DNA of 64,000 nucleotides, taken from the NCBI GenBank assembly GCA_021203515.1, contig JAJQAY010000039.1, positions 16,570-80,569 of the forward strand, written 5' to 3'. The position numbers were made by a program, and so were the translations under genes. How positions within the stretch are numbered: the stretch's first letter is position 1; every line of letters begins with the position of its first letter. The stretch is from Bacteroides sp. GTDB lineage: Bacteria > Bacteroidota > Bacteroidia > Bacteroidales > Bacteroidaceae. This document shows positions 1-10,492 of this stretch, in pieces. Under the pieces are notes generated by a model. That model saw nothing but the letters and a program-made list of their open reading frames with translations. It had not been told where the DNA came from and made no database searches.

Positions 1-226
1 CGAAGGTGGTAACCGTCCGCAGCGCCCTTATGGAAACAATGCAGGTGGCGGCGATAGTCCTTACCGTCCGAGATTTAACAGTGAAAATGGTGGCGACCGT
101 CCGCAACGTCCTTACAACAACGATCGCTCGTATGGCAACAGCGAGCGCCCTTACCGTCCGCGCTACAACAGCGAAGGTGGTAACCGTCCGCAGCGCCCTT
201 ATGGAAACAATGCAGGTGGCGGCGAT
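1..226 (+). repeat. In-frame coding repeat: exact 55-bp copy at 1-55 and 172-226 (171 bp = 57 codon offset)
   Basis: cgaaggtggtaaccgtccgcagcgcccttatggaaacaatgcaggtggcggcgat present twice, with related degenerate units between. Confidence 0.9.
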
Positions 227-1111
227 CGTCCCTATCGTCCGCGCTACAACAATGGCAGCGGCAGACCCGGCGGCAATTATGGTAATAGAGACAGTTTCAG
301 CCGTCCGATCCGTCGTACGGATGATTACGATCCCAATGCTAAGTATAGCAAGAAGAAACAAATAGAATATAAAGAACAATTCGTTGATCCCAATGAACCG
401 ATCCGTCTGAATAAGTTCCTTGCTAATGCAGGGGTTTGTTCACGCCGCGAGGCTGATGAGTTTATCACGGCCGGAGTGGTTTCGGTGAACGGAGAAGTGG
501 TGACCGAATTGGGAACCAAGATTAAGCGTGGTGATGAAGTGAAGTTCCACGACCAGACCGTCAGCATCGAACGCAAGATTTATGTTCTGTTGAACAAGCC
601 GAAAGATACGGTGACAACTTCGGACGATCCGCAGGCACGCCGTACGGTGATGGATTTGGTGAAGGGTGCTTGTGACGAGCGTATCTATCCGGTGAGCCGT
701 CTGGACCGCAATACCACCGGTGTGCTGTTGCTGACGAACGACGGTGACCTGGCTTCCAAACTGACTCACCCTAAGTATCTGAAGAAGGAAATATATCATG
801 TACACTTGGACAAGAACCTGACAAAAGCCGATATGGAGCAGATTGCAGCCGGCATCCAACTGGATGACGGTGAAATCCATGCAGATGCCATCAGCTATAC
901 GGATGACTTCAAGAAAGATGATGTAGGTATTGAAATTCACTCCGGCAAGAACCGCGTCGTGCGTCGTATTTTCGAATCGCTCGGATATAAGGTGATGAAG
1001 CTGGATCGTGTATTCTTTGCCGGATTAACCAAGAAAGGCCTGCGTCGCGGCGAATGGCGTTACCTCACCGAGCAGGATGTAAACTACCTGCGCATGGGGT
1101 CTTTTGAGTAA
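2..1111 (+). CDS. Pseudouridine synthase (RsuA/RluB family), 5' end outside window, with R/G/N/Y-rich repetitive N-terminal extension
   Basis: Frame 2 is open from the window edge; reads ...[36 protein letters not shown] (S4 domain) then [21 protein letters not shown] (catalytic Asp motif). The track ORF 476..1111 is only the C-terminal part. Confidence 0.93.
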   Translation, partial: EGGNRPQRPYGNNAGGGDSPYRPRFNSENGGDRPQRPYNNDRSYGNSERPYRPRYNSEGGNRPQRPYGNNAGGGDRPYRPRYNNGSGRPGGNYGNRDSFSRPIRRTDDYDPNAKYSKKKQIEYKEQFVDPNEPIRLNKFLANAGVCSRREADEFITAGVVSVNGEVVTELGTKIKRGDEVKFHDQTVSIERKIYVLLNKPKDTVTTSDDPQARRTVMDLVKGACDERIYPVSRLDRNTTGVLLLTNDGDLASKLTHPKYLKKEIYHVHLDKNLTKADMEQIAAGIQLDDGEIHADAISYTDDFKKDDVGIEIHSGKNRVVRRIFESLGYKVMKLDRVFFAGLTKKGLRRGEWRYLTEQDVNYLRMGSFE

Positions 1112-1140
1112 TATATATAATAAGGTATAATAACTGTTTT

Positions 1141-2544
1141 ATGGAAAAGATTAGTAGAACAAAGATTGTCGACCTGTTGAAGCGCGAGGATTTTGGCGCC
1201 ATGGTCAACGTGAAAGGCTGGATGCGTACCCGCAGAGGTAGTAAGCAAGTAAATTTTATCGCGCTGAACGACGGTTCTACAATAAATAATGTGCAGGTTG
1301 TAGTGGATTTGGCTAACTTCGACGAGGAGATGCTGAAAGACATTACTACCGGCGCTTGTCTAAGCGTAAACGGTGTGCTGACCGAATCTGTAGGCTCCGG
1401 CCAGAAGGCAGAGGTGCAGGCTCGTGAAATCGAGATACTGGGAACTTGCGATAATACATATCCGTTGCAGAAGAAGGGTCATTCTATGGAGTTTCTCCGG
1501 GAGATTGCCCATTTGCGTCCCCGTACGAATACGTTCGGTGCAGTGTTCCGCATCCGCCACAACATGGCGATTGCCATTCATCAGTTCTTCCACGAGAAGG
1601 GTTTCTTCTATTTCCACACGCCTATTATTACGGCTTCGAACTGTGAAGGTGCCGGTCAGATGTTTCAGGTTACTACGATGAACCTGTACGACTTGAAGAA
1701 AGATGAGGTTGGTTCAATCGTTTACGATGACGACTTTTTCGGAAAACAGGCAAGTCTGACGGTTTCCGGTCAGTTGGAAGGCGAGCTTGCTGCAACTGCA
1801 CTGGGTGCTATCTATACGTTCGGACCTACATTCCGTGCCGAAAACTCCAATACTCCCCGCCACCTGGCGGAGTTCTGGATGGTGGAGCCGGAAGTTGCGT
1901 TCAACGATATTAACGATAACATGGATTTGGCGGAAGAATTCATCAAGTATTGCGTGCAGTGGGCTTTGGACAACTGTGCCGACGACGTGAAGTTCCTTAA
2001 TGATATGTTCGACAAGGGTCTGATAGAGCGTCTGCAAGGCGTACTGAAGGAAAGTTTCGTTCGTCTGTCTTATACAGAAGGTATCAAGATACTGGAAGAG
2101 GCCGTTGCCAAAGGACACAAGTTCGAGTTCCCTGTATATTGGGGAGTCGACCTGGCTTCCGAGCACGAACGCTATCTGGTGGAAGAACACTTCAAACGTC
2201 CGGTTATCCTGACGGATTATCCGAAGGAAATCAAGGCGTTCTATATGAAGCAGAATGAAGACGGCAAGACGGTGCGCGCCATGGACGTGCTTTTCCCGAA
2301 GATTGGCGAAATCATCGGAGGTTCCGAGCGTGAAGCCGATTACAACAAGCTGACTACCCGTATTGAAGAACTCCACATCCCGATGAAGGACATGTGGTGG
2401 TATCTCGATACCCGTAAGTTCGGTACATGCCCTCACTCCGGTTTTGGACTGGGCTTCGAACGTTTGTTGCTGTTCGTAACCGGTATGACGAATATTCGTG
2501 ACGTAATCCCGTTCCCGCGTACTCCGCGTAACGCAGATTTTTAA
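1141..2544 (+). CDS. asnS: Asparaginyl-tRNA synthetase
   Basis: 467 aa intact; class II aaRS features ([50 protein letters not shown]). Confidence 0.97.
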   Translation: MEKISRTKIVDLLKREDFGAMVNVKGWMRTRRGSKQVNFIALNDGSTINNVQVVVDLANFDEEMLKDITTGACLSVNGVLTESVGSGQKAEVQAREIEILGTCDNTYPLQKKGHSMEFLREIAHLRPRTNTFGAVFRIRHNMAIAIHQFFHEKGFFYFHTPIITASNCEGAGQMFQVTTMNLYDLKKDEVGSIVYDDDFFGKQASLTVSGQLEGELAATALGAIYTFGPTFRAENSNTPRHLAEFWMVEPEVAFNDINDNMDLAEEFIKYCVQWALDNCADDVKFLNDMFDKGLIERLQGVLKESFVRLSYTEGIKILEEAVAKGHKFEFPVYWGVDLASEHERYLVEEHFKRPVILTDYPKEIKAFYMKQNEDGKTVRAMDVLFPKIGEIIGGSEREADYNKLTTRIEELHIPMKDMWWYLDTRKFGTCPHSGFGLGFERLLLFVTGMTNIRDVIPFPRTPRNADF

Positions 2545-2568
2545 TCGTTCCGGAATAAAATACTGTTC

Positions 2569-2636
2569 AGGCACGAATTACACAGATTTCACGGTCTTAG
2601 TTTATAAGACTGTGTTGGTCTGCGTAATCCGTGCCT
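2569..2636. terminator. Long inverted repeat with inner hairpin (terminator/intergenic repeat)
   Basis: aggcacgaattacacaga (2569-2586) vs tctgcgtaatccgtgcct (2619-2636), 18-bp arms with 2 mismatches; inner gtctta/taagac stem; T-rich 3' end. Confidence 0.6.
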
Positions 2637-2767
2637 TTCTTTGTAATGTAACCATCTCTCATTTATTTTCCAATAATCCTGTTTTTTTATCTTCGCAGAT
2701 GTTATTTTCTCGAAATAAATCTTTATATTTGTGCCAACCGATGTGACATAACTCTAACCAATATCAT

Positions 2768-3265
2768 ATGAATATGAAAAAAAACTATTTCTTTACCATT
2801 CTTGCAGCTATGCTGCTGGCGGTAACAGGGCTTCACGCGCAGAGTAACCCTGCTTCCACTCCTGCGCATCTCGAAGGTATCTGGCAGTTGTGTCATTATG
2901 TATCCGAAAATCAGGATGTTCCCGGAATGTTGAAACCGAGTAATACATTCAAGGTGTTGAGCGATGACGGGCGTATCGTTAATTTCACGATTATTCCCGG
3001 TTCGGATGCCATCATTACCGGATATGGCACGTATCGGCAGATCTCAGACCATACCTATAAGGAAAGCATCGAGAAAAATATCCACCTGCCCATGCTGGAT
3101 AATAAGGATAACATCCTTGAATTTGAAATGGGTGAAGGCGGAGTGATGTATTTGAAATATTTTATTTCCAAAGATTTGAACGGAAATGAACTGAACACCT
3201 GGTTCCATGAAACGTGGAAAAGGGTAGGTATGCCGGATAAATTCCCCGGAGACATCATTCGATAA
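2768..3265 (+). CDS. Secreted DUF4488-like hypothetical protein
   Basis: Signal peptide [23 protein letters not shown]; 165 aa; [14 protein letters not shown]...[17 protein letters not shown] resembles Bacteroides DUF4488 proteins (recall, not searched). Confidence 0.6.
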   Translation: MNMKKNYFFTILAAMLLAVTGLHAQSNPASTPAHLEGIWQLCHYVSENQDVPGMLKPSNTFKVLSDDGRIVNFTIIPGSDAIITGYGTYRQISDHTYKESIEKNIHLPMLDNKDNILEFEMGEGGVMYLKYFISKDLNGNELNTWFHETWKRVGMPDKFPGDIIR

Positions 3266-3286
3266 CAGAAGCCTTTACAGGGATAA

Positions 3287-3380
3287 AGTATTAGGTATTA
3301 GGTATTAAGTATTAGGTGTTAAGCTGCGCTATAATCTGCATAGCTAATACCTAATACTTAATGCCTAATACCTAATGCTT
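3287..3380. repeat. Palindromic intergenic repeat built from short direct units (attaggtatt...)
   Basis: agtattaggtattaggtattaagtattaggtgttaagc opposed by gctaatacctaatacttaatgcctaatacctaatgc. Confidence 0.8.
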
Positions 3381-3426
3381 TGTTGTATATTAGTAGCAGG
3401 GTAGCTTTCAAAAAAAGAAGAAAACG

Positions 3427-3457
3427 TTTGCCAGTTATAAGAAAATCCGTACCTTTG
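3427..3457 (+). promoter_or_regulatory. Bacteroides-type promoter upstream of rplM operon (-33 TTTG, 19 bp, -7 TACCTTTG)
   Basis: cgTTTGcc at 3427-3430 and TACCTTTG at 3450-3457 with 19-bp spacing, matching the TTTG/TAnnTTTG consensus. Confidence 0.7.
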
Positions 3458-3582
3458 CAAGCCGATTATTATCTCATAAGGATAAGCATTTAATTCATAG
3501 CGAGTTAATCTTCCAATGTCCGGGATGATTGGCTTGTGGTGAAGAGAAGCATTTAGTAGTAACATTTAAAAAACAATTAAGA

Positions 3583-4044
3583 GTGGATACTTTAAGTTAC
3601 AAGACCATTTCTGCAAACAAAGCTACAGTAACCAAAGAATGGGTTATTGTTGACGCCACAGACCAAGTATTAGGTCGTCTGGGCGCAAAAGTTGCGAAAC
3701 TGTTGAGAGGGAAGTATAAACCAAACTTTACCCCTCACGTTGATTGTGGCGATAATGTAATCATTATCAATGCCGACAAAGTAAAATTAACCGGTAACAA
3801 ATGGAATGACAAGGTATATCTGTCATATACAGGTTATCCCGGCGGTCAGAGAGAAATCACTCCTGCTCGTTTGCAGGCAAAACCGAACGGTGATGATAGG
3901 TTGCTGAGAAAAGTAGTAAAGGGTATGCTGCCTAAGAACAAATTGGGCGCACAATTGCTGGGTAATATGTATGTATATGCCGGCAGCGAGCACAAACATG
4001 AAGCTCAGAGCCCGAAAATGATTGATATTAACGCACTTAAATAA
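3583..4044 (+). CDS. rplM: 50S ribosomal protein L13
   Basis: VDTLSYKTISANKATVTKEWVIVDATDQVLGRLGAKVAKLLRGK; likely GTG start at 3583 rather than track start 3529. Confidence 0.95.
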   Translation: MDTLSYKTISANKATVTKEWVIVDATDQVLGRLGAKVAKLLRGKYKPNFTPHVDCGDNVIIINADKVKLTGNKWNDKVYLSYTGYPGGQREITPARLQAKPNGDDRLLRKVVKGMLPKNKLGAQLLGNMYVYAGSEHKHEAQSPKMIDINALK

Positions 4045-4050
4045 GAGATA

Positions 4051-4437
4051 ATGGAAGTAGTAAATGCATTAGGCAGACGTAAACGTGCAATTGTGCGCAT
4101 TTTCGTAAGCGAAGGTACAGGAAAGATTACTATTAACAAGAGAGACCTCGCAGAGTACTTTCCATCAAGCATTCTTCAGTATGTAGTTAAACAACCGTTG
4201 AACAAGCTGGGTGTTGCTGAAAAGTATGACATCAAGGTTAACCTCTGCGGTGGTGGTTTCACCGGTCAGTCTCAGGCTTTGCGTTTAGCTATCGCCCGTG
4301 CACTGGTGAAGATGAATGCTGAAGATAAAGCTGCTCTCCGCGCTGAAGGCTTCATGACTCGTGACCCGCGTTCTGTTGAACGTAAGAAACCGGGACAGCC
4401 GAAAGCACGTCGTAGATTCCAGTTCAGTAAACGTTAA
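4051..4437 (+). CDS. rpsI: 30S ribosomal protein S9
   Basis: MEVVNALGRRKRAIVRIFV...DPRSVERKKPGQPKARRRFQFSKR. Confidence 0.97.
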   Translation: MEVVNALGRRKRAIVRIFVSEGTGKITINKRDLAEYFPSSILQYVVKQPLNKLGVAEKYDIKVNLCGGGFTGQSQALRLAIARALVKMNAEDKAALRAEGFMTRDPRSVERKKPGQPKARRRFQFSKR

Positions 4438-4616
4438 GAGTTGCAGAAGCGTTGGAGCGGACAAGTTGCTTAATTCTCAACTTATAACTCTCAACTCTCA
4501 ACTGAAAAAGCGTTTAGCATCTAAACTACCGGGACTCTTCATCTGGATAGACTGCCCGGCGGTTGGTTTAGAAAAAAAACAAAAAAGAAAGTAAACGATT
4601 TAAAGATTAAAACAAA

Positions 4617-5453
4617 ATGTCAAGAATAAATTTTGATACATTATTGGAAGCCGGCTGTCACTTCGGTCACTTGAAAAGAAAGTGGAACCCAGCTATGGCT
4701 CCTTACATCTTCATGGAGCGCAATGGTATTCATATCATTGACCTCAACAAGACGGTTGCTAAAATTGACGAAGCTGCTGAAGCTTTGAAGCAAATCGCTA
4801 AATCAGGAAAGAAAGTCCTGTTTGTTGCTACTAAAAAACAAGCTAAGCAGGTGGTTGCCGAAAAGGCTGCATCTGTAAATATGCCTTATGTAATCGAGCG
4901 CTGGCCGGGTGGTATGTTGACTAACTTCCCGACAATCCGTAAGGCCGTTAAGAAAATGGCTACTATCGACAAGTTGACTAACGATGGTACTTACTCTAAC
5001 CTCTCTAAGAGAGAAATTCTGCAAATCTCTCGTCAACGTGCCAAATTGGACAAGACTTTGGGTTCTATTGCTGACCTGACCCGTCTGCCGTCTGCTTTGT
5101 TCGTAATCGACGTAATGAAAGAAAATATTGCAGTTCGCGAAGCTAACCGTTTGGGTATTCCGGTGTTCGGTATCGTTGATACGAACTCTGACCCCTCAGA
5201 CATCGACTTCGTAATCCCGGCAAATGACGATGCTACCAAGTCAATAGAAGTTATTTTGGATGCTTGCTGCGCTGCTATGCAGGAAGGTCTGGAAGAACGC
5301 AAGGCTGAAAAGGTAGACATGGAGGCTGCCGGTGAAGCTCCTGCCAACAAAGGCAAGAAGAAAGCTACAAAAGCAAGACTTGACAAATCCGACGAGGAAG
5401 CAATCAACGCAGCCAAAGCTGCTGCTTTCATGAAGGAAGACGAAGAGGCTTAA
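4617..5453 (+). CDS. rpsB: 30S ribosomal protein S2
   Basis: MSRINFDTLLEAGCHFGHLKRKWNPAMAPYIFMERNGIHIIDLNKT, 278 aa. Confidence 0.97.
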   Translation: MSRINFDTLLEAGCHFGHLKRKWNPAMAPYIFMERNGIHIIDLNKTVAKIDEAAEALKQIAKSGKKVLFVATKKQAKQVVAEKAASVNMPYVIERWPGGMLTNFPTIRKAVKKMATIDKLTNDGTYSNLSKREILQISRQRAKLDKTLGSIADLTRLPSALFVIDVMKENIAVREANRLGIPVFGIVDTNSDPSDIDFVIPANDDATKSIEVILDACCAAMQEGLEERKAEKVDMEAAGEAPANKGKKKATKARLDKSDEEAINAAKAAAFMKEDEEA

Positions 5454-5460
5454 TTATATA

Positions 5461-5538
5461 ATTGAGAGTTGAGAGTTGATAGTTGAGAGTTACTTGTCAG
5501 TAGCAATTCTCAATTCTCTGTTCTCAACTCTCAATTGC
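5461..5538. repeat. Intergenic inverted repeat of 'gagagttga' units
   Basis: attgagagttgagagttgatagttgagagtt ... attctcaattctctgttctcaactctcaattgc; a related single arm lies at ~4473-4503. Confidence 0.75.
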
Positions 5539-5582
5539 TTTTTAAAACAAATTTATTAACTCTAAATATAAGGAAAGATATT

Positions 5583-6575
5583 ATGGCTGTAAGTATGGCT
5601 GATATAACCAAGCTCCGTAAGATGACGGGTGCTGGTATGATGGATTGCAAGAACGCGTTGACTGAAGCTGAAGGCGATTTCGACAAGGCAATGGAAATTA
5701 TCCGTAAGAAAGGACAGGCTGTTGCTGCTAAGCGTTCAGACCGCGAAGCTTCTGAAGGTTGTGTTTTGACTGCAACTACCGGTGACTTTGCCGTTATCAT
5801 TGCTTTGAAATGCGAAACTGACTTTGTGGCTCAGAATGCCGACTTCATAAAGTTGACTCAAGATATTCTTGACCTTGCCGTAGCTAACAAGTGCAAGACT
5901 TTGGACGAAGTGAAAGCGTTGCCGATGTGTAAAGGCACTGTACAGGATGCAGTGGTTGACCGTAGCGGTATCACGGGTGAGAAGATGGAACTCGATGGTT
6001 ATATGATTGTGGAAGGTGCAAGCACTGTTGTTTACAACCACATGAACAGAAACGGTCTTTGTACTATCGCTGCTTTCAACAAGGAAGTTAACGAGGCGTT
6101 GGCTAAGCAAGTAGCTATGCAGATTGCTGCCATGAACCCGCTTGCCATTGACGAAGACGGTGTTTCTGAAGAAGTGAAGCAGAAAGAAATCGAAGTTGCC
6201 ATTGAGAAGACAAAAGCAGAACAAGTGCAGAAAGCTGTTGAGGCTGCTTTGAAGAAAGCCGGTCTTAACCCGGCTCATGTGGACAGCGAAGACCACATGG
6301 AAAGCAACATGGCTAAAGGCTGGCTTACGGCTGAAGATGTAGCAAAGGCAAAAGAAATCATTGCTACTGTTTCTGCTGAAAAGGCTGCCCGCCTGCCCGA
6401 ACAAATGATTCGGAACATTGCTCAGGGTCGTCTGGGCAAGTTCCTGAAAGAAGTTTGCTTGTTGAACCAGGAAGACATCATGGACGCTAAGAAGACAGTG
6501 AGAGAAGTGCTGAAGGAAGCTGACCCCGAACTGAAGATTGTAGATTTCAAGCGTTTCACTTTGCGCGCTGAATAA
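5583..6575 (+). CDS. tsf: Elongation factor Ts
   Basis: MAVSMADITKLRKMTGAGMMDCKNALTEAEGDFDKAMEIIRKKG; start at 5583. Confidence 0.97.
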   Translation: MAVSMADITKLRKMTGAGMMDCKNALTEAEGDFDKAMEIIRKKGQAVAAKRSDREASEGCVLTATTGDFAVIIALKCETDFVAQNADFIKLTQDILDLAVANKCKTLDEVKALPMCKGTVQDAVVDRSGITGEKMELDGYMIVEGASTVVYNHMNRNGLCTIAAFNKEVNEALAKQVAMQIAAMNPLAIDEDGVSEEVKQKEIEVAIEKTKAEQVQKAVEAALKKAGLNPAHVDSEDHMESNMAKGWLTAEDVAKAKEIIATVSAEKAARLPEQMIRNIAQGRLGKFLKEVCLLNQEDIMDAKKTVREVLKEADPELKIVDFKRFTLRAE

Positions 6576-6596
6576 TTCTATTTGAGAATATACAGA

Positions 6597-6635
6597 AACG
6601 GTCGCACGGAATACCCGTAGCGACCGTTTTTTTAT
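6597..6635. terminator. Rho-independent-like terminator after tsf
   Basis: aacggtcgc acggaatacccgta gcgaccgttttttta hairpin plus T-run. Confidence 0.85.
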
Positions 6636-6673
6636 GCCTGCTTATTCGCTTCGAAACAGATGATGCATTTGCT

Positions 6674-6716
6674 CCGAACAGATGATGTGTTTGTCCTCAA
6701 CGCATCATCTGTTCGG
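6674..6716. repeat. Perfect 14-bp hairpin with an additional direct repeat of 'cagatgatg'
   Basis: ccgaacagatgatg (6674-6687) vs catcatctgttcgg (6703-6716). Confidence 0.8.
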
Positions 6717-6748
6717 GGCAAACGGATGATGTATTTTGAAAGGGTGGA

Positions 6749-7102
6749 TTATCCTACCGGTTTGGTTTGCGTATATCCCTCTTTTTTAAGCAGTTCCAAC
6801 ACTTTCAGCTTGAAGTCACCCTGTACGATGATTTCTCCGTCTTTGGCACTTCCGCCTACGCCGCATTTGCTTTTCAGCAGTTTTCCCAATTCCTTCAGGT
6901 TGTTGTCCGCACCGACAAAGCCGGTGACAAGGGTAACCACTTTGCCTCCGCGGTTCTTGCGGTCCAGTTGTACGCGCAGGCGCTGCTGGGCGGGTGGGAG
7001 TGTGGCTTGTACTTTATCATCTTCTTTCTCGTAGCCATAGTCCGGATTGGTGGAATAAACCACGTTCAACCGGTCTTTCCAGTCATTATTCTTCATATTC
7101 AT
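6749..7102 (-). CDS. SUI1/YciH-family translation initiation factor-like protein
   Basis: [68 protein letters not shown]. Confidence 0.9.
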   Translation of the reverse strand: MNMKNNDWKDRLNVVYSTNPDYGYEKEDDKVQATLPPAQQRLRVQLDRKNRGGKVVTLVTGFVGADNNLKELGKLLKSKCGVGGSAKDGEIIVQGDFKLKVLELLKKEGYTQTKPVG

Positions 7103-7208
7103 TCTATATTAGGGAGGTCAAAAGTAATATTTTAGGCGGAACCTTGCAATCTTTTGCTATTTTTGTCGTCTAATAGGAAAATGAATGCTTCGTTTAACTG
7201 ATAAAAGC

Positions 7209-9732
7209 ATGAGGAAAGCTATCTGTTTATTATATCTGAGTCTTCTGTTAATCCTGTCTTTTGCACAAACTTTCAAAGGTTCCGTCACCGACGATGCAGG
7301 CAATCCGGTACCTTATGCCGCTCTCTATCTGCGGGAAACAAAATCGGGTTTCACTACCGACGAGCACGGATACTTCCAGACGCAGCTTCCGCGAGGCCGA
7401 TATACCTGCGAAGTCTCTTCCCTGGGATTTACCTCGCAGACATTCTCTTTCGAGATGCCCGGACATGATTATGAGAAGAACTTAATCCTTGCCGAGCGTA
7501 TCTATTCGTTGCCTGAGGTCAGTGTGCTGAAAGGAAGCGAAGACCCTGCCTATGCCGTGATGCGCAAGGCGATAGCGCGTGCCTCTTATTATCGCACCCA
7601 GATAAAGGGCTTCAAAGCAGGTACTTATCTGAAAGGAACAGGCAAGGGCACTTCTATTTCGGCCCTGCTGAAAGTGTCGAAGTCAGTAAGAAAAGCATCG
7701 AAGGAGTTTCTGGACAAGCTGTTTGTGCTGGAAGAGCAGCAGCAAGTCACCTTTACCGCCCCCGACACCTGGAATAGCCGGGTGATTGCCTATAAGAACT
7801 CCTTCCCCGACGAACTCCAGATAGATATGGGGATGACTACCGTCAACCTGTATGCACCGGAGATTTTCGATAAAATATCTCCCTTGAACAAAGGAGCTTT
7901 TTCCTACTATCGTTTCAGGCTCGATGGCTACTATCAGGAAACGGGCATATGATTAATAAGATACGCGTTATTCCCAAGCGTGAGAATACCCGTTTGCTGG
8001 AAGGCGATTTGTTTATAGTAGAAGATTTATGGTGCGTTTCTGCCGCCGACTTCAATATACGGGAGAGCGGGCTGAAAGGCCACGTCCGTACTGCTTGCAA
8101 GGAGGTGCAGCCTGCTGTTTTTCTTCCGGTTTCCACCACGATATCTGTCTCCATAGATATGATGGGCTTTAAGGGAGAGGCGTCTTATCTGGCTGCCATC
8201 CGCTATGCAGAGGTGCAGACGGATATAAAACCGACAGCCTCCACCAGCCAGGAAACTCCAACGGGCAAGAAGACAACTTCTGCCGCAAAAGCAACCGATA
8301 CAGCCAAAGCATCCGCTCCCTCCCCGCAGAAACATAAGTATGAACTCCCGTCGCGCATCACCCGCAAAGAGGTACAGACCGACTTGCTGGCGGGTAAGAG
8401 GGACTCTTCGTATTGGGCTTCTGTGCGTAGTGTGCCGTTGCGTTTGGAGGAAATGCAGAGCTATCAGATTAAAGAAGAAAAGATACTTCAGAAAGATACA
8501 CTGCCCGGTGAGAAGAAACGTAAACCGACGGTTGCCGGCCAGGCACTGAATGCCTTCATGTTTGGAAAGACCTTTCGCACTTCCGACAAGAAGGCATGGT
8601 TGACGCTTCCGGGACTTCCCGGCTATGTGCCCGAATATAATTTTGTGGACGGCTTTTGGCTGGGGCTTGCTCTGAAATCGGGCGTGAAGCTTTCTTCGGA
8701 TTCCACACTCTATTTCTCTCCATCTTTTTACTATACCACTGCCCGGAGGAATTGGGTGGGGCAGGGAAACTCTCGTTGGAATATGCTCCCCGGAACCGGG
8801 GAAGCCTGAGCCTTTCCGGTGGCGTGACCTCTGCCGATTATAACGGTGAGAGTGGGGAGTCGCGTGTCATCAACTCAATATCCAGTTCCCTGTTCGGGCA
8901 TAATCATATCAACTTCTATGAGATCACCTATTTTACGGCAGACCATGCCATAGAGCCTTTCAACGGATTGCTTTTCACTACTTCCCTCTCTTGGCAACGC
9001 AGAAAGATGCTGGACAATCATATCCACAAAAGCTGGTTTAAGAGAGAGGCCGAACCGAACATTCCGGAAAACACAGCTTTTCGTCCGATGCCTGAGAATG
9101 ATATACTGACAGCATCTTTCGGACTGGAATATACTCCGGCACATTATTACCACATGTACCGGGGCAGGAAAGTGTACGAAAACCCCCATTATCCTACCTT
9201 TGCCCTGAAGTACGACCGGGCTTTCCCGATGGAAGGAAGCCGCTATCTCACTTCTTATCACTTGATGCAGTTCTCTGCAAGACAGAAGATAGAGTTCGGC
9301 ATGTTCAATCGCCTGAACTGGTCGGCCAATGCCGGTACGTTCTGGGACGCCGATAACCTGCAATTCCCCGATTTCAAGCACTTTACATCTACCCACATAC
9401 TCGTTACGGAGCGTACTTTCGATACCGGATTTAGCCTGCCCGACAACTATGCACTGGCAACGGATACCCGCTGGGCACAAGCGCACGTATCCTGGTACAC
9501 GCCCTATTTGCTGCTAAAACAGATCCCCTGGCTTTCAAAGAAATCTTTTGATGAAGCCTTGCGTCTTCGTTCCATCGTGCTCTACGGACAGCGGCCTTAT
9601 ACGGAACTGGGCTATTCGCTTGGCTTTTCAGATATAGCGCGCATCGGCGTATTTGTAGGATTTGAAGCCTTGAAGTACCATTCGGTCGGAGTATCTGTAA
9701 GCCTGCCCTTATCCGTACTTGCCATCGAGTAA
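7209..9732 (+). pseudogene. CarboxypepD-reg / DUF5686-type outer-membrane protein, split by two single-base frameshifts
   Basis: Signal peptide plus GSVTDDAGNPVPYAALYLRETKSGFTTDEHGYF; frames 7185-7952, 7949-8809 and 8656-9732 form one continuous homology; shifts at ~7945 and ~8768. Confidence 0.8.
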
Positions 9733-9820
9733 GTCTTTTGTAGAAATTATGTTAACTTTCTGGTGCTTGCCCCTTGTTTTAGAGAAAAAAACGTATTTTT
9801 GTCCATCCGTTACCTAATAG

Positions 9821-10492
9821 ATGAAGAAAATGACTGCGAACCAAGCAAATCAATACAAGGAAAGCATGAAAGTGCCGGAGCCTACTTTGCGCAGGTTGCC
9901 ATGGTATTTGTCTAATGTAAAGCTGCTGAAGCAAAAAGGCGAACGTTTTGTCTCTTCCACCCAAATCTCCAAAGAAATCAATATCGATGCTTCCCAGATA
10001 GCCAAAGACCTGTCATATGTCAATATCTCAGGGCACACGCGTGTGGGCTATGAGGTCGATACGCTGATTGCCGTACTGGAAGATTTCCTGGGGTTTACCA
10101 ATCTGCACAAGGCGTTTCTATTCGGTGTCGGAAGCCTGGGAGGCGCATTGCTGCGCGACTCCGGTCTGAGTCATTTCGGCTTGGAGATAGTGGCGGCATT
10201 CGATGTTAACCCCGACTTGGTGGGGACTAGCCTGAACGGCATTCCCATTTTCCACTCCAATGAGTTTGAAAAGAAAATGCGCGAGTTCGATGTCAATATC
10301 GGTGTGCTGACCGTACCCATTGAAATTGCGCAGCAGATTACGGATATGATGGTGGCGGGCGGCATCAAAGCCGTGTGGAACTTTACCCCGTTCCGTATCC
10401 GCGTGCCGGAAAATATAGTTGTACAGAACACTTCTCTATACGCCCATCTGGCGGTCATGTTCAACCGGTTGAACTTTAACGAAATCAAATAA
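9821..10492 (+). CDS. rex: Redox-sensing transcriptional repressor Rex
   Basis: VPEPTLRRLPWYLSNVKLLK...ISTQISKEINIDASQIAKDLSY; Rossmann GVGSLGGAL. Confidence 0.93.
   Translation: MKKMTANQANQYKESMKVPEPTLRRLPWYLSNVKLLKQKGERFVSSTQISKEINIDASQIAKDLSYVNISGHTRVGYEVDTLIAVLEDFLGFTNLHKAFLFGVGSLGGALLRDSGLSHFGLEIVAAFDVNPDLVGTSLNGIPIFHSNEFEKKMREFDVNIGVLTVPIEIAQQITDMMVAGGIKAVWNFTPFRIRVPENIVVQNTSLYAHLAVMFNRLNFNEIK

Noticed and set aside
6-365. 119-aa track ORF at the left edge
   Set aside because: Wrong frame over the repetitive N-terminus of the pseudouridine synthase; frame 2 is continuous with the S4 domain.
1714-2574. 286-aa minus-strand ORF
   Set aside because: Shadow ORF antisense to asnS; no recognisable motif.
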